Below, in pieces: positions 1 through 5,855 of a stretch of 5,865 bases of DNA; the first letter of the stretch is position 1, and every line of letters starts with the position of its first letter. The stretch spans positions 1 through 5,865 of the forward strand of contig CAZNWH010000121.1 of assembly GCA_964576765.1 (NCBI GenBank). The letters run 5' to 3'. Made by a program: the position numbers and the translations under genes. Below the pieces are notes generated by a model. The model did not search any database. It had not been told where the DNA came from and was given only the letters and a program-made list of their open reading frames with translations. Source of the stretch: Hellea sp964576765 (lineage in GTDB: Bacteria; Pseudomonadota; Alphaproteobacteria; Caulobacterales; Maricaulaceae).

Positions 1-53
1 TTTTCTTTCATATCCGCTGCATATTTTGCGATTAAATCGTCACGTTTGCCCAT
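1..53 (-). CDS. Partial small gene, probable DUF2853 family protein (5' end only)
   Basis: Seen: reading leftward on the minus strand from ATG at 53-51, the frame is open to the window edge and gives 17 residues, MGKRDDLIAKYAADMKE, then an incomplete codon. A GGAGG Shine-Dalgarno sits 5 nt before the ATG, so the start is well supported although the piece is short. From memory of the family, DUF2853 proteins are about 100 residues, of unknown function, and begin with a very similar charged helix (M-S-K-R-D-x-L-I-A-K-Y-A-A-D). The family call is inferred from this opening only. The gene is in the same orientation as ccrM, 133 nt beyond its stop codon, and has its own leader with a CtrA-like box, so it may be transcribed separately. 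Being a gene start is fairly certain; the family is less so. Confidence 0.6.
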   Translation of the reverse strand, partial: MGKRDDLIAKYAADMKE

Positions 54-58
54 AATTT

Positions 59-63
59 CCTCC
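59..63 (-). promoter_or_regulatory. Strong ribosome binding site of the partial DUF2853-like gene
   Basis: The minus strand reads GGAGG followed by a 5-nt spacer (AAATT) and ATG. This is the best Shine-Dalgarno in the window and is the main reason for calling the short partial gene at the left edge. Confidence 0.8.
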
Positions 64-111
64 TTAGTGAGCGTTAAAGAAATGAGCAATATTTCGGAGG
101 GTTCCCCACAT

Positions 112-116
112 GATTC
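112..116. promoter_or_regulatory. GANTC (GATTC) CcrM target site in the leader of the DUF2853-like gene
   Basis: GATTC matches the GANTC target of CcrM-type methyltransferases. It lies 59 nt upstream of the start codon of the partial gene, between that start and the CtrA-like box at 127-141. Methylation at such places can tie transcription to replication-fork passage in Caulobacter, but no effect can be read from the sequence. It is the last GANTC before a gap that runs to 1546. Confidence 0.45.
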
Positions 117-126
117 GCTCATAATC

Positions 127-141
127 TTTATGAGGAGTTAA
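127..141 (-). promoter_or_regulatory. CtrA-like box upstream of the DUF2853-like gene
   Basis: On the minus strand the sequence is TTAACTCCTCATAAA, that is TTAA-N7-TAAA, 7 of 8 matches to the CtrA consensus TTAA-N7-TTAA. The near edge is 74 nt upstream of the start codon at 53. It matches the element at 1334-1348, upstream of ccrM, at 12 of 15 positions. The binding factor is inferred from the motif alone; in AT-rich leaders such matches also arise by chance. Confidence 0.45.
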
Positions 142-186
142 CACATAAAATCGCCATGGACAATATTACGCTTAAGTAATTGTATT

Positions 187-1263
187 TTAAACCATTTCAG
201 CTCGAATTTCAGTTCTGATTGCATCAATCGGTGTCAAGCCTGTATCCGACTTATAATGCCAGAACGTCCAGCCATTACAACTTGGCGCGCCTTGAACATG
301 GGCCCCAACTTTATGGATCGACCCTTTAAAATCCGCAGTGGCTAAACTCGCATCAGGCCGAACGCGCGCTGAGATTTTACCATTAGGTGAAAAAAGCTTA
401 GTCCCAGACTTTATAAGGCCACGTTCGATCAATGTCCCAAAAGGTACCTTAGGTTCAGCCCGCTTGGATTTTGTAACTTCAACATTTTTGAGGGAGCCTT
501 CATTGATTTTTTCAAGTCTGCGGCGGGCATGAATGATATAGTCCTCTTCCATCTCGAAACCAATAAACTTGCGTCCAAGTTTTTTAGCCACAGCACCCGT
601 TGTGCCCGTCCCAAAGAAGGGGTCAACAATCACATCCCCCGGATTTGATGTTGATAATATAACTCTATGGAGCAATCCTTCAGGCTTTTGTGTTGGATGC
701 GCCTTTTTGCCATTGCTCCTTTTGAGGCGTTCCATGCCTGTGCAGATGGGCAGCGTCCAATCAGAGCGCATTTGAACGCCATCATTCATCATCTTCATGG
801 CATCATAATGGAAGGTCGGCTTTGCGTCTTCGGTTTTTGTCGCCCAAATCAGAGTTTCATGGGCATTCGTAAAGCGCGTACCACGGAAATTGGGCATCGG
901 GTTGGTTTTACGCCAGATAACATCATTTTGGATCCAGAATTGTTGATCTTGTAAAATAGCGCCGACACGGAAGATATTATGATAGCTCCCAATAACCCAG
1001 ATAGCGCCATTGGGTTTTAAAATGCGGCGAGCCGCTTGTAGCCAGTTATGCGTAAACAGATCATAAGCGTCCATCGTGTCAAAATGGTCCCAATCTTCTG
1101 TAACGCCGTTGACGACAGAATTATCAGGGCGAGACAGATTTCCACCTAATTGCAGGTTGTAAGGCGGGTCTGCGAAGACAAGATCGACGCTATTTTCAGG
1201 CAAAGCATCCATCCCTGCAATGCAGTCGCCCTGAATTATTTGATTGAGAGGTAAGTGGCTCAC
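187..1263 (-). CDS. ccrM: CcrM-type DNA adenine-N6 methyltransferase (GANTC)
   Basis: Transfers a methyl group from S-adenosylmethionine to the adenine of GANTC; in alphaproteobacteria this solitary methylase remethylates DNA late in the cell cycle. Seen: 358 residues, the length I recall for Caulobacter CcrM. DPPY (motif IV) is at residues 32-35 and DPFFGTG (motif I, AdoMet binding) at 214-220; this order marks a beta-class enzyme. AHPTQKP follows the family pattern at 188-194. Residues from about 265 to the end form the C-terminal extension typical of CcrM, a RAMA-like DNA-recognition domain; Ser315, Asn330 and Trp332 match positions I recall as conserved there. The start is GTG at 1263-1261, with AAGGA 6 nt before it. 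No restriction endonuclease is next to it, which fits a solitary methylase. The gene diverges from dsbA-smc and has CtrA-like boxes upstream. Family assignment is near certain; GANTC specificity is inferred from similarity. Confidence 0.96.
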   Translation of the reverse strand: MSHLPLNQIIQGDCIAGMDALPENSVDLVFADPPYNLQLGGNLSRPDNSVVNGVTEDWDHFDTMDAYDLFTHNWLQAARRILKPNGAIWVIGSYHNIFRVGAILQDQQFWIQNDVIWRKTNPMPNFRGTRFTNAHETLIWATKTEDAKPTFHYDAMKMMNDGVQMRSDWTLPICTGMERLKRSNGKKAHPTQKPEGLLHRVILSTSNPGDVIVDPFFGTGTTGAVAKKLGRKFIGFEMEEDYIIHARRRLEKINEGSLKNVEVTKSKRAEPKVPFGTLIERGLIKSGTKLFSPNGKISARVRPDASLATADFKGSIHKVGAHVQGAPSCNGWTFWHYKSDTGLTPIDAIRTEIRAEMV

Positions 1264-1269
1264 GCAATA

Positions 1270-1274
1270 TCCTT
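1270..1274 (-). promoter_or_regulatory. Ribosome binding site supporting the GTG start of ccrM
   Basis: The minus strand reads AAGGA, a 6-nt spacer, then GTG AGC. This supports the unusual GTG start at 1263. The next in-frame Met is residue 18, inside the conserved N-terminal part, and would cut off a needed strand. Confidence 0.7.
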
Positions 1275-1333
1275 ATTAATCCGCTCCACATCCGGCGGTT
1301 ATTATTTAAGGTAAATCAATGCGATGAATATGC

Positions 1334-1348
1334 CTAATAAGGAGTTAA
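1334..1348 (-). promoter_or_regulatory. CtrA-like box upstream of ccrM (proximal)
   Basis: The minus strand reads TTAACTCCTTATTAG, that is TTAA-N7-TTAG, 7 of 8 matches to TTAA-N7-TTAA. Its near edge is 71 nt before the ccrM start. In Caulobacter ccrM is a known CtrA-activated gene, which makes this the best candidate operator in the window. It nearly duplicates the element at 127-141. No clear sigma-70 -10 hexamer is seen downstream; a TATTCA-like stretch is the closest. Confidence 0.55.
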
Positions 1349-1379
1349 AGCCCTGAAATAATTACGTTTTTAATCTTTT

Positions 1380-1394
1380 GTTAGGAGTGGTTAA
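1380..1394 (-). promoter_or_regulatory. CtrA-like box upstream of ccrM (distal)
   Basis: The minus strand reads TTAACCACTCCTAAC. The half-site TTAACC is a good match to the CtrA half-site TTAACCAT, but the second half is TAAC in place of TTAA at N7 spacing. It lies 32 bp beyond the proximal box and touches the DnaA-box-like site at 1394-1402. A TTGACC hexamer (1408-1403, minus) resembling a -35 element is just upstream. Weaker than the proximal box. Confidence 0.35.
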
Positions 1395-1402
1395 TATCCA
1401 CA
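1394..1402 (+). promoter_or_regulatory. DnaA-box-like site (one mismatch)
   Basis: ATATCCACA differs from the canonical DnaA box TTATCCACA only at the first base. It shares one base with the distal CtrA-like box. A single near-match may be chance, but a second DnaA-box match lies 44 bp further on in the same orientation. Confidence 0.35.
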
Positions 1403-1445
1403 GGTCAAATCTTAAACTCTTACCCCATAAATAGGCTATTTTGAT

Positions 1446-1454
1446 TTATACACA
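1446..1454 (+). promoter_or_regulatory. DnaA-box-like site (matches TTATNCACA)
   Basis: TTATACACA fits the relaxed DnaA consensus TTATNCACA exactly. It sits about midway in the divergent ccrM / dsbA-smc control region, 86 bp before the dsbA start. With the near-match at 1394 it makes a pair in the same orientation. Whether DnaA acts here on transcription is inference. Confidence 0.4.
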
Positions 1455-1472
1455 GCTGGCCGCATTTAGGCC

Positions 1473-1490
1473 TTGTTAAGATATTAACAA
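1473..1490. repeat. 18-bp inverted repeat upstream of dsbA
   Basis: TTGTTAAGATATTAACAA has two perfect 7-bp arms (TTGTTAA / TTAACAA) around the spacer GATA. It ends 49 bp before the dsbA start. The symmetry suits a dimeric regulator. Its right half also forms a TTAA-N7-TTTA near-match to a CtrA box at 1484-1498. It is too AT-rich and has too short a stem for a terminator. Confidence 0.45.
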
Positions 1491-1539
1491 AAGCTTTACG
1501 CATCCCTTGCTATCCAATGAGAAATTGCGAGACTTTGTT

Positions 1540-2244
1540 ATGTTTGATTCGTCCCCTTTTGATTCGGCCCGCCGGGCTTTAATTTTAAGCCTTGCTGCAG
1601 TTGCCCTCGCCGCTTGTGGTGGCAACTCGTCTACAAAGACAACGGCCGCGACCTCAGCGAATGGTTCAACATCAGAATACTTACTTGAAAAGGATCATAT
1701 TACCGGCAGTCCTGATGCTCCCGTTACACTGGTCGAATATGCCTCTGTGGCCTGCGGAGCCTGTGCTAACTGGCATAATTCGGTCTATCCGGACCTCAAG
1801 AAGAAATATATCGACACTGGTAAAGTCAGATATGTTTTCAGAGAATATGTTACCGGCGTCCCTGAATATGCCGATGCGGGCTTTATGATTGCACTTTGTG
1901 CCAATCAAGAGAATTACTTCAAGAACATTGCCTTCCAATTCAAACGCCAATCTCAAATTTTCAAAATGGGGTCAGAAGGTAAAGCAAGAGATGCCTATAT
2001 TGGTATTGCCAAATCCGCTGGCCTCTCCGAAGATGAATTTCTGAGCTGCATGCAAAATCAAGAGCTCAGAGATCAATATACAGCCACAATGCAAACTGGC
2101 ATTGATCTCGGTATTACAGCAACGCCGGCTTTCATTATAAACGGTGAAAAGCCATCAGGTAAGGTCTTCGACCTCGAATCTATAGAAGATGTTATTTTAC
2201 CTATATTGGGCGAACCTATCCCTGATCGCAGTAAGACTAAATAA
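1540..2244 (+). CDS. DsbA-family thiol oxidoreductase, predicted lipoprotein
   Basis: Likely a periplasmic thiol-disulfide oxidoreductase anchored by a lipid. Counting 234 residues from ATG 1540: Arg11-Arg12, a hydrophobic stretch (13-25), then the lipobox Leu-Ala-Ala-Cys with Cys26 as the lipidated residue. A low-complexity Ser/Thr/Ala linker follows to about 45. The thioredoxin-fold domain has the active site Cys72-Gly-Ala-Cys75 and the cis-proline loop Thr195-Pro196. Cys120 and Cys170 lie in the helical insert and could form a second disulfide, as reported for Wolbachia alpha-DsbA1. The frame is also open from TTG 1507, but this would put 11 polar residues ahead of the signal and has no ribosome site; GCGAGA 7-12 nt before ATG 1540 is weak but usable. 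The paired arginines suggest possible Tat export, although Tat consensus is incomplete. smc follows after 3 nt, so the two are co-transcribed. Oxidase versus isomerase role cannot be told. Confidence 0.88.
   Translation: MFDSSPFDSARRALILSLAAVALAACGGNSSTKTTAATSANGSTSEYLLEKDHITGSPDAPVTLVEYASVACGACANWHNSVYPDLKKKYIDTGKVRYVFREYVTGVPEYADAGFMIALCANQENYFKNIAFQFKRQSQIFKMGSEGKARDAYIGIAKSAGLSEDEFLSCMQNQELRDQYTATMQTGIDLGITATPAFIINGEKPSGKVFDLESIEDVILPILGEPIPDRSKTK
1543..1566 (+). repeat. 9-bp direct repeat carrying two GANTC sites at the dsbA start
   Basis: TTTGATTCG occurs at 1543-1551 and again at 1558-1566, 15 bp (five codons) apart, encoding Phe-Asp-Ser twice (residues 2-4 and 7-9). Each copy contains a GATTC site (1546 and 1561). 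They lie just inside the coding start, where methylation state or a bound factor could affect early transcription. The in-frame spacing may equally reflect a small codon duplication. Confidence 0.5.
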
Positions 2245-2247
2245 TTT

Positions 2248-5200
2248 ATGAGTTCCTTGGTTTTTGATAAGATCAAGCTGACGGGATTTAAGTCCTTTGT
2301 CGAGCCGACTGATTTTACAATTCAGCCCGGCTTGACAGGTATTGTCGGCCCTAACGGGTGTGGAAAATCCAACCTCCTAGAAGCCATTCGTTGGGTTATG
2401 GGCGCGAATTCCGCCAAAGCTATGCGCGGCTCAGCTATGGATGACGTAATTTTTTCCGGCACAAAACAACGTCCGGGCCGTAATCAGGCCAATGTGATAC
2501 TCACTATAGATAATTCTGCGCGTATTGCCCCGCCGATGTTTAACGAAGATGACACACTCGAAGTCATGCGCATTATTCAAAAAGGTAAAGGCTCAACCTA
2601 TAAAGTTAATGGCAAAACTGTTCGTGCCAAAGATGTCCATTTATTATTTGCCGATGCCAGCACTGGGGCCAACTCGCCCGCCCTTGTCCGCCAAGGACAA
2701 ATCAACGAATTGATTGCAGCCAAACCCTCTAACCGTCGCCGTATTCTTGAAGAAGCCGCAGGCATTTCGGGCTTGCACACCCGCCGCCACGAAGCGGAAC
2801 TGCGCCTTCGCGCCGCTGAGACGAACCTTTCTCGCCTAGATGATATCATTGGCCAAATTGAAAGCCAGCTTCTTTCCTTGCGCCGTCAATCACGCCAAGC
2901 GGCCCGCTATAAACGTTTAGCTGGGGAGATCCACGAATATAAAGTTCTTCTATGGTTAAAACGCTGGGTCTCGTCGCTTGACACGCTGGCAGGAGCGCAA
3001 GACGCGCTCAAAGCCTGCGAAACTCAAGTTGCGGACACTGCCACAAAGGCTTCAGAACTGACGCGGAAAGCTTCGGTTCTAGCAGAACACCTCGACCCAA
3101 AGCGTGAAGAACAAATCATCGCAGCCGCAGTGTTAGGTCGTCTCAATGCTGCGAAAGACTCATTGGAACAAGACGAAAATGCGGCCAATACAGAAATTCA
3201 GAAACTTGAAGCACAGATTGAACAGCTCGCCGCTGACATTACCCGCGAAACGGGGATTGTTGAAGATGCCGCCGAAGCTGAAGCTCGATTGAAATTAGAA
3301 TTTGAAAAACTCGATGCAATCAAAGATACAAGCGCTGCACTGGACGCGGCCTCAGATGAAGCGCAAGCCGCTATCGCCAGCCGTTCATCCTTGGAAACGG
3401 ATTATAATGAACTCACGCGCCGCTCGGCCGATCAAAATGCCCGCCGCGAAGCCGCCGAGCGGGAATTATCTCATGCCGAGAATAGGCTCTCCCGCCTGAC
3501 TTTAGAAAGTGAAGACACAAAAGATAACTTAGCCGCAATGCAAAAAGATGGCGGTTCGTCTCAAAACCTCTTTGCTGCCGGCGCTAAGGACGCATTGAAA
3601 GCTTTGGAAACCGCGCGGGCGGCTGAACAAAAACTCGCAGCTACGCGCGCAGAGGCCGAAGACGTAGATCAGTCAGCGCGCGAAACTCTTTCTGAATCAA
3701 AGCAAGCTTTGTCCAAATTAACCGCTGAACAATCGGCACTTGAACGCGTTGTTTCTCGCGGAAATAATGCAAATTGGGAAACGGCCCTCTCAAAACTCGA
3801 TGTCAAAAAAGGCTATGAGCAAGCGCTCGCCGCAGCGCTAGGCGAAGATCTTGACGCTGCTATTGGCGGTAAGGATGCCGCGCTGCGATGGAGCGGCGCA
3901 CAAATACCAAGCCAAACTTTGCCAAAAGGCGTAACGCCTCTATCTGATCTAGTTTCAGGCCCGCCAGAGCTCGCCGCACGCATGTCGCAAATTGGACTTG
4001 TTGAAAGCGGTGATATCGCTGCCATCACAGCAAAACTGGCACCCGGACAACGCCTCGTAACTCAAGATGGCCAAGTCGCGCGCTGGGATGGTTTTGAAAT
4101 CACAGCAGGCGCTGAGACCTCAGCGGCCATCAAGCTAAAACAGCAAAACCGCCTCACTGAGCTCAGCGATGAAATAGACAAAGCACAAACAATTGTAGCT
4201 CAAGCCCAAGAAAGGTTTGAACAGGCCCGAGAAGCTCGTAACGCCGCCCAAGAAGCCGCCAGGGATGCACGCAAAATATTGCCAGATTTAGAACGAACTG
4301 ACCGTGCTGCTCAAGCCGCCCTCGCCCAATATGAAACCGATATCGCCAGAGAATCAGCGCAAAAGCGCTCTCTCGAAGACCGTTTGGAACGGCTTGGGAA
4401 TGAAATCAAGGAAATCACAGCCCAACGCGACGCCGCCATAAAAGCTAATGAGGCGCTGCAAGGCGGGGAAGATTTCTCTGCCCAACAAGATGATCTTTCC
4501 GAAAAACTTGCGCAGGCTCGCGCAAAAGCTGATGAAGCCAGCGGACAGTATCGCAGCCTGAAAAACGAGGCCGAAGCCCGCGCTGCACGGCTAAATGCGG
4601 TCAAAAAAGAACGCGAAAATTGGATACGTCGATCAGGCACTGCCTCGGAGCGAGTCGCTAGCTTACAAGGACGTCAAGACGCTGCCAGAATATCCCTGAG
4701 TTCAGCAACTGATGGTCCTGATCAATTTGAAGAACGTCGCAATCAATTATTTGCCGAGCTCACCGCTGCCGAGACCCGGCGCACCAGCGCGGCGGATGCC
4801 CTTGCCGCGGCCGAAACTGCGCAGCGCGAGGCTGATATCGCGGCCCGCGAAGCCGAAACCGCCCATAGCAGCGCCCGTGAAAGCCGCGCAGCTGCCGAGG
4901 CCCGTCAAACCGCCGCACAGGAACGGATTGAGGAAACCAAAGCCCGCATTAATGAGTCCCTGCAATGCGAACCTTCCGAACTAAAGTCACGCCTTGGAGA
5001 AAACCTCACCGCAGATTCTGCCCTAAGTGAACATGACATTGAACGTAAATTAGAGCGGCTCTCCAAAGAGCGTGAAAAAATGGGCGGCGTGAACCTTCGC
5101 GCCGACGAAGAAGCTGTCGAACAAGAAGAGCGCCTCTCGGCTATGAATGATGAACGCCAAGATTTAATCGCCGCCATAGCCCGTCTACGCGAAGGTATAG

Positions 5201-5706
5201 ATGAGCTAAATTCCGAAGGACGTCAGCGCCTGCTAAACGCTTTTGACACAGTCAATGGCCATTTCGGGCGGCTCTTTAAAACGCTCTTTGGCGGCGGGGA
5301 TGCAGCCCTCGCCTTAACCGAATCAGATGACCCTCTCGAAGCCGGCCTCGAAGTCATGGTCAGCCCACCCGGCAAAAAGCTCGGCTCTATGAGCCTGATG
5401 TCCGGGGGGGAACAAGCCTTGACGGCCACGGCGCTGATCTTTGCGGTCTTTCTGTCAAATCCGGCGCCGATTTGCGTACTCGATGAGGTTGACGCTCCGC
5501 TCGATGATGCCAATGTCGCGCGCTACTGCAACTTACTTGATGAAATGGTTAAACAGACCAACACGAAATTCATCACCATCACCCATAACGCCGTCACCAT
5601 GTCCCGTATGAACCGTCTCTTTGGCGTTACCATGGCCGAGCAAGGCGTCTCACAACTTCTATCGATGGAACTCACAGCGGCAGAACGGTTAGTCGCTGCG
5701 GAGTAG
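2248..5706 (+). CDS. smc: Chromosome segregation / condensin protein SMC
   Basis: ATPase core of the SMC-ScpAB complex, which extrudes and aligns DNA loops from the origin; cytoplasmic, acts as a homodimer. Seen: 1152 residues, normal for alphaproteobacteria. The N-terminal head starts with the family opening KLTGFKSF, then Walker A GPNGCGKS (34-41), the R-loop region (about 60-75), Q-loop Gln149 and EEAAGI (168-173). A first coiled coil runs from about 175 to 505, a compact alphaproteobacterial-type hinge from about 515 to 620, and a returning coil, rich in Ala, Glu and Arg, to about 990. The C-terminal head has SGGEQ (1052-1056), Walker B with Asp1079-Glu1080, the D-loop and switch His1113. 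No domain or key residue is missing. The gene starts 3 nt after dsbA with no clear Shine-Dalgarno, which suggests translational coupling. scpA and scpB are not in the window. Confidence 0.97.
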   Translation: MSSLVFDKIKLTGFKSFVEPTDFTIQPGLTGIVGPNGCGKSNLLEAIRWVMGANSAKAMRGSAMDDVIFSGTKQRPGRNQANVILTIDNSARIAPPMFNEDDTLEVMRIIQKGKGSTYKVNGKTVRAKDVHLLFADASTGANSPALVRQGQINELIAAKPSNRRRILEEAAGISGLHTRRHEAELRLRAAETNLSRLDDIIGQIESQLLSLRRQSRQAARYKRLAGEIHEYKVLLWLKRWVSSLDTLAGAQDALKACETQVADTATKASELTRKASVLAEHLDPKREEQIIAAAVLGRLNAAKDSLEQDENAANTEIQKLEAQIEQLAADITRETGIVEDAAEAEARLKLEFEKLDAIKDTSAALDAASDEAQAAIASRSSLETDYNELTRRSADQNARREAAERELSHAENRLSRLTLESEDTKDNLAAMQKDGGSSQNLFAAGAKDALKALETARAAEQKLAATRAEAEDVDQSARETLSESKQALSKLTAEQSALERVVSRGNNANWETALSKLDVKKGYEQALAAALGEDLDAAIGGKDAALRWSGAQIPSQTLPKGVTPLSDLVSGPPELAARMSQIGLVESGDIAAITAKLAPGQRLVTQDGQVARWDGFEITAGAETSAAIKLKQQNRLTELSDEIDKAQTIVAQAQERFEQAREARNAAQEAARDARKILPDLERTDRAAQAALAQYETDIARESAQKRSLEDRLERLGNEIKEITAQRDAAIKANEALQGGEDFSAQQDDLSEKLAQARAKADEASGQYRSLKNEAEARAARLNAVKKERENWIRRSGTASERVASLQGRQDAARISLSSATDGPDQFEERRNQLFAELTAAETRRTSAADALAAAETAQREADIAAREAETAHSSARESRAAAEARQTAAQERIEETKARINESLQCEPSELKSRLGENLTADSALSEHDIERKLERLSKEREKMGGVNLRADEEAVEQEERLSAMNDERQDLIAAIARLREGIDELNSEGRQRLLNAFDTVNGHFGRLFKTLFGGGDAALALTESDDPLEAGLEVMVSPPGKKLGSMSLMSGGEQALTATALIFAVFLSNPAPICVLDEVDAPLDDANVARYCNLLDEMVKQTNTKFITITHNAVTMSRMNRLFGVTMAEQGVSQLLSMELTAAERLVAAE

Positions 5707-5718
5707 TGTTTAATCCGC

Positions 5719-5759
5719 TTGGGTTACGGTTAAAAGTCTTAAATCCGACCATACCCCAA
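5719..5759 (+). terminator. Imperfect stem-loop just after smc, possible transcript end
   Basis: Arms 5719-5730 (TTGGGTTACGGT) and 5748-5759 (ACCATACCCCAA) pair at 10 of 12 positions around a 17-nt loop, starting 12 nt after the smc stop. There is no T-run directly behind it; the nearest is TTTTT at 5785-5789. It may stabilise or end the smc mRNA, but is not a standard intrinsic terminator. Confidence 0.3.
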
Positions 5760-5833
5760 ATAATCACCGTTGATGATGGTTAGGTTTTTATAGAACAAGT
5801 CCTAAAAACTGATCGGTTATTTATGTTGCGCTT

Positions 5834-5855
5834 GGAGACAGTGAACATTGTCCCC
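5834..5855. repeat. 22-bp near-palindrome at the right edge, possible REP-like or mobile-element repeat
   Basis: Arms GGAGACAGT and ATTGTCCCC around GAAC pair at all positions except one A/C mismatch and one G-T wobble. GGGGACA...TGTCCCC palindromes of this kind are, as I recall, found near IS200-like/REP-associated tyrosine transposases. No transposase is visible in the 10 bases that remain. It might also be a terminator hairpin of an unseen minus-strand gene, but no T-run adjoins it on that side. Confidence 0.45.

Larger units (their letters stand above)
64..186. other. Intergenic region between ccrM stop and the DUF2853-like gene
   Basis: This 123-bp stretch carries the leader of the left-edge gene. 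Apart from the GATTC and the CtrA-like box it has a weak bulged hairpin at 160-183 (ACA, AT bulge, ATTAC / GTAAT, TGT, loop GCTTAA). On the minus strand this follows the ccrM stop by only a few bases, but no T-run comes after it, so it is not a convincing intrinsic terminator. No small gene is supported here. Confidence 0.6.
1264..1539. other. Divergent control region between ccrM and dsbA-smc
   Basis: This 276-bp stretch has no supported gene. It holds two CtrA-like boxes, two DnaA-box-like sites and an 18-bp inverted repeat. It contains no GANTC site, unlike the Caulobacter ccrM leader, which as I recall carries such sites. No convincing sigma-70 promoter pair is seen for the rightward dsbA-smc transcript. 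Confidence 0.7.

Noticed and set aside
160..183. Hairpin after the ccrM stop as an intrinsic terminator
   Set aside because: The stem is bulged and AT-rich, and no T-run follows on the minus strand.
1507..1539. TTG start giving the DsbA-like protein 11 extra residues
   Set aside because: No ribosome site precedes it, and the extension would put polar residues ahead of an already complete lipoprotein signal starting at ATG 1540.
4311..4640. Long open frames on the minus strand and in other frames within smc, e.g. 109 codons here
   Set aside because: They overlap a certain gene, have Ser/Arg/Ala-rich translations typical of antisense shadows of coiled-coil coding DNA, and show no ribosome sites or recognisable domains.
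5404..5410. Run of seven G in the codons for the SMC signature motif (SGGEQ), a possible slippage or phase-variation site
   Set aside because: The frame is intact and the motif dictates GGN GGN GAR codons, so the run follows from codon choice; phase variation of a core segregation gene is unlikely.
5784..5809. Inverted repeat GTTTTTA / TAAAAAC with a 12-nt loop
   Set aside because: Seven nearly all-AT pairs in an AT-rich stretch are expected by chance and too weak for a terminator.
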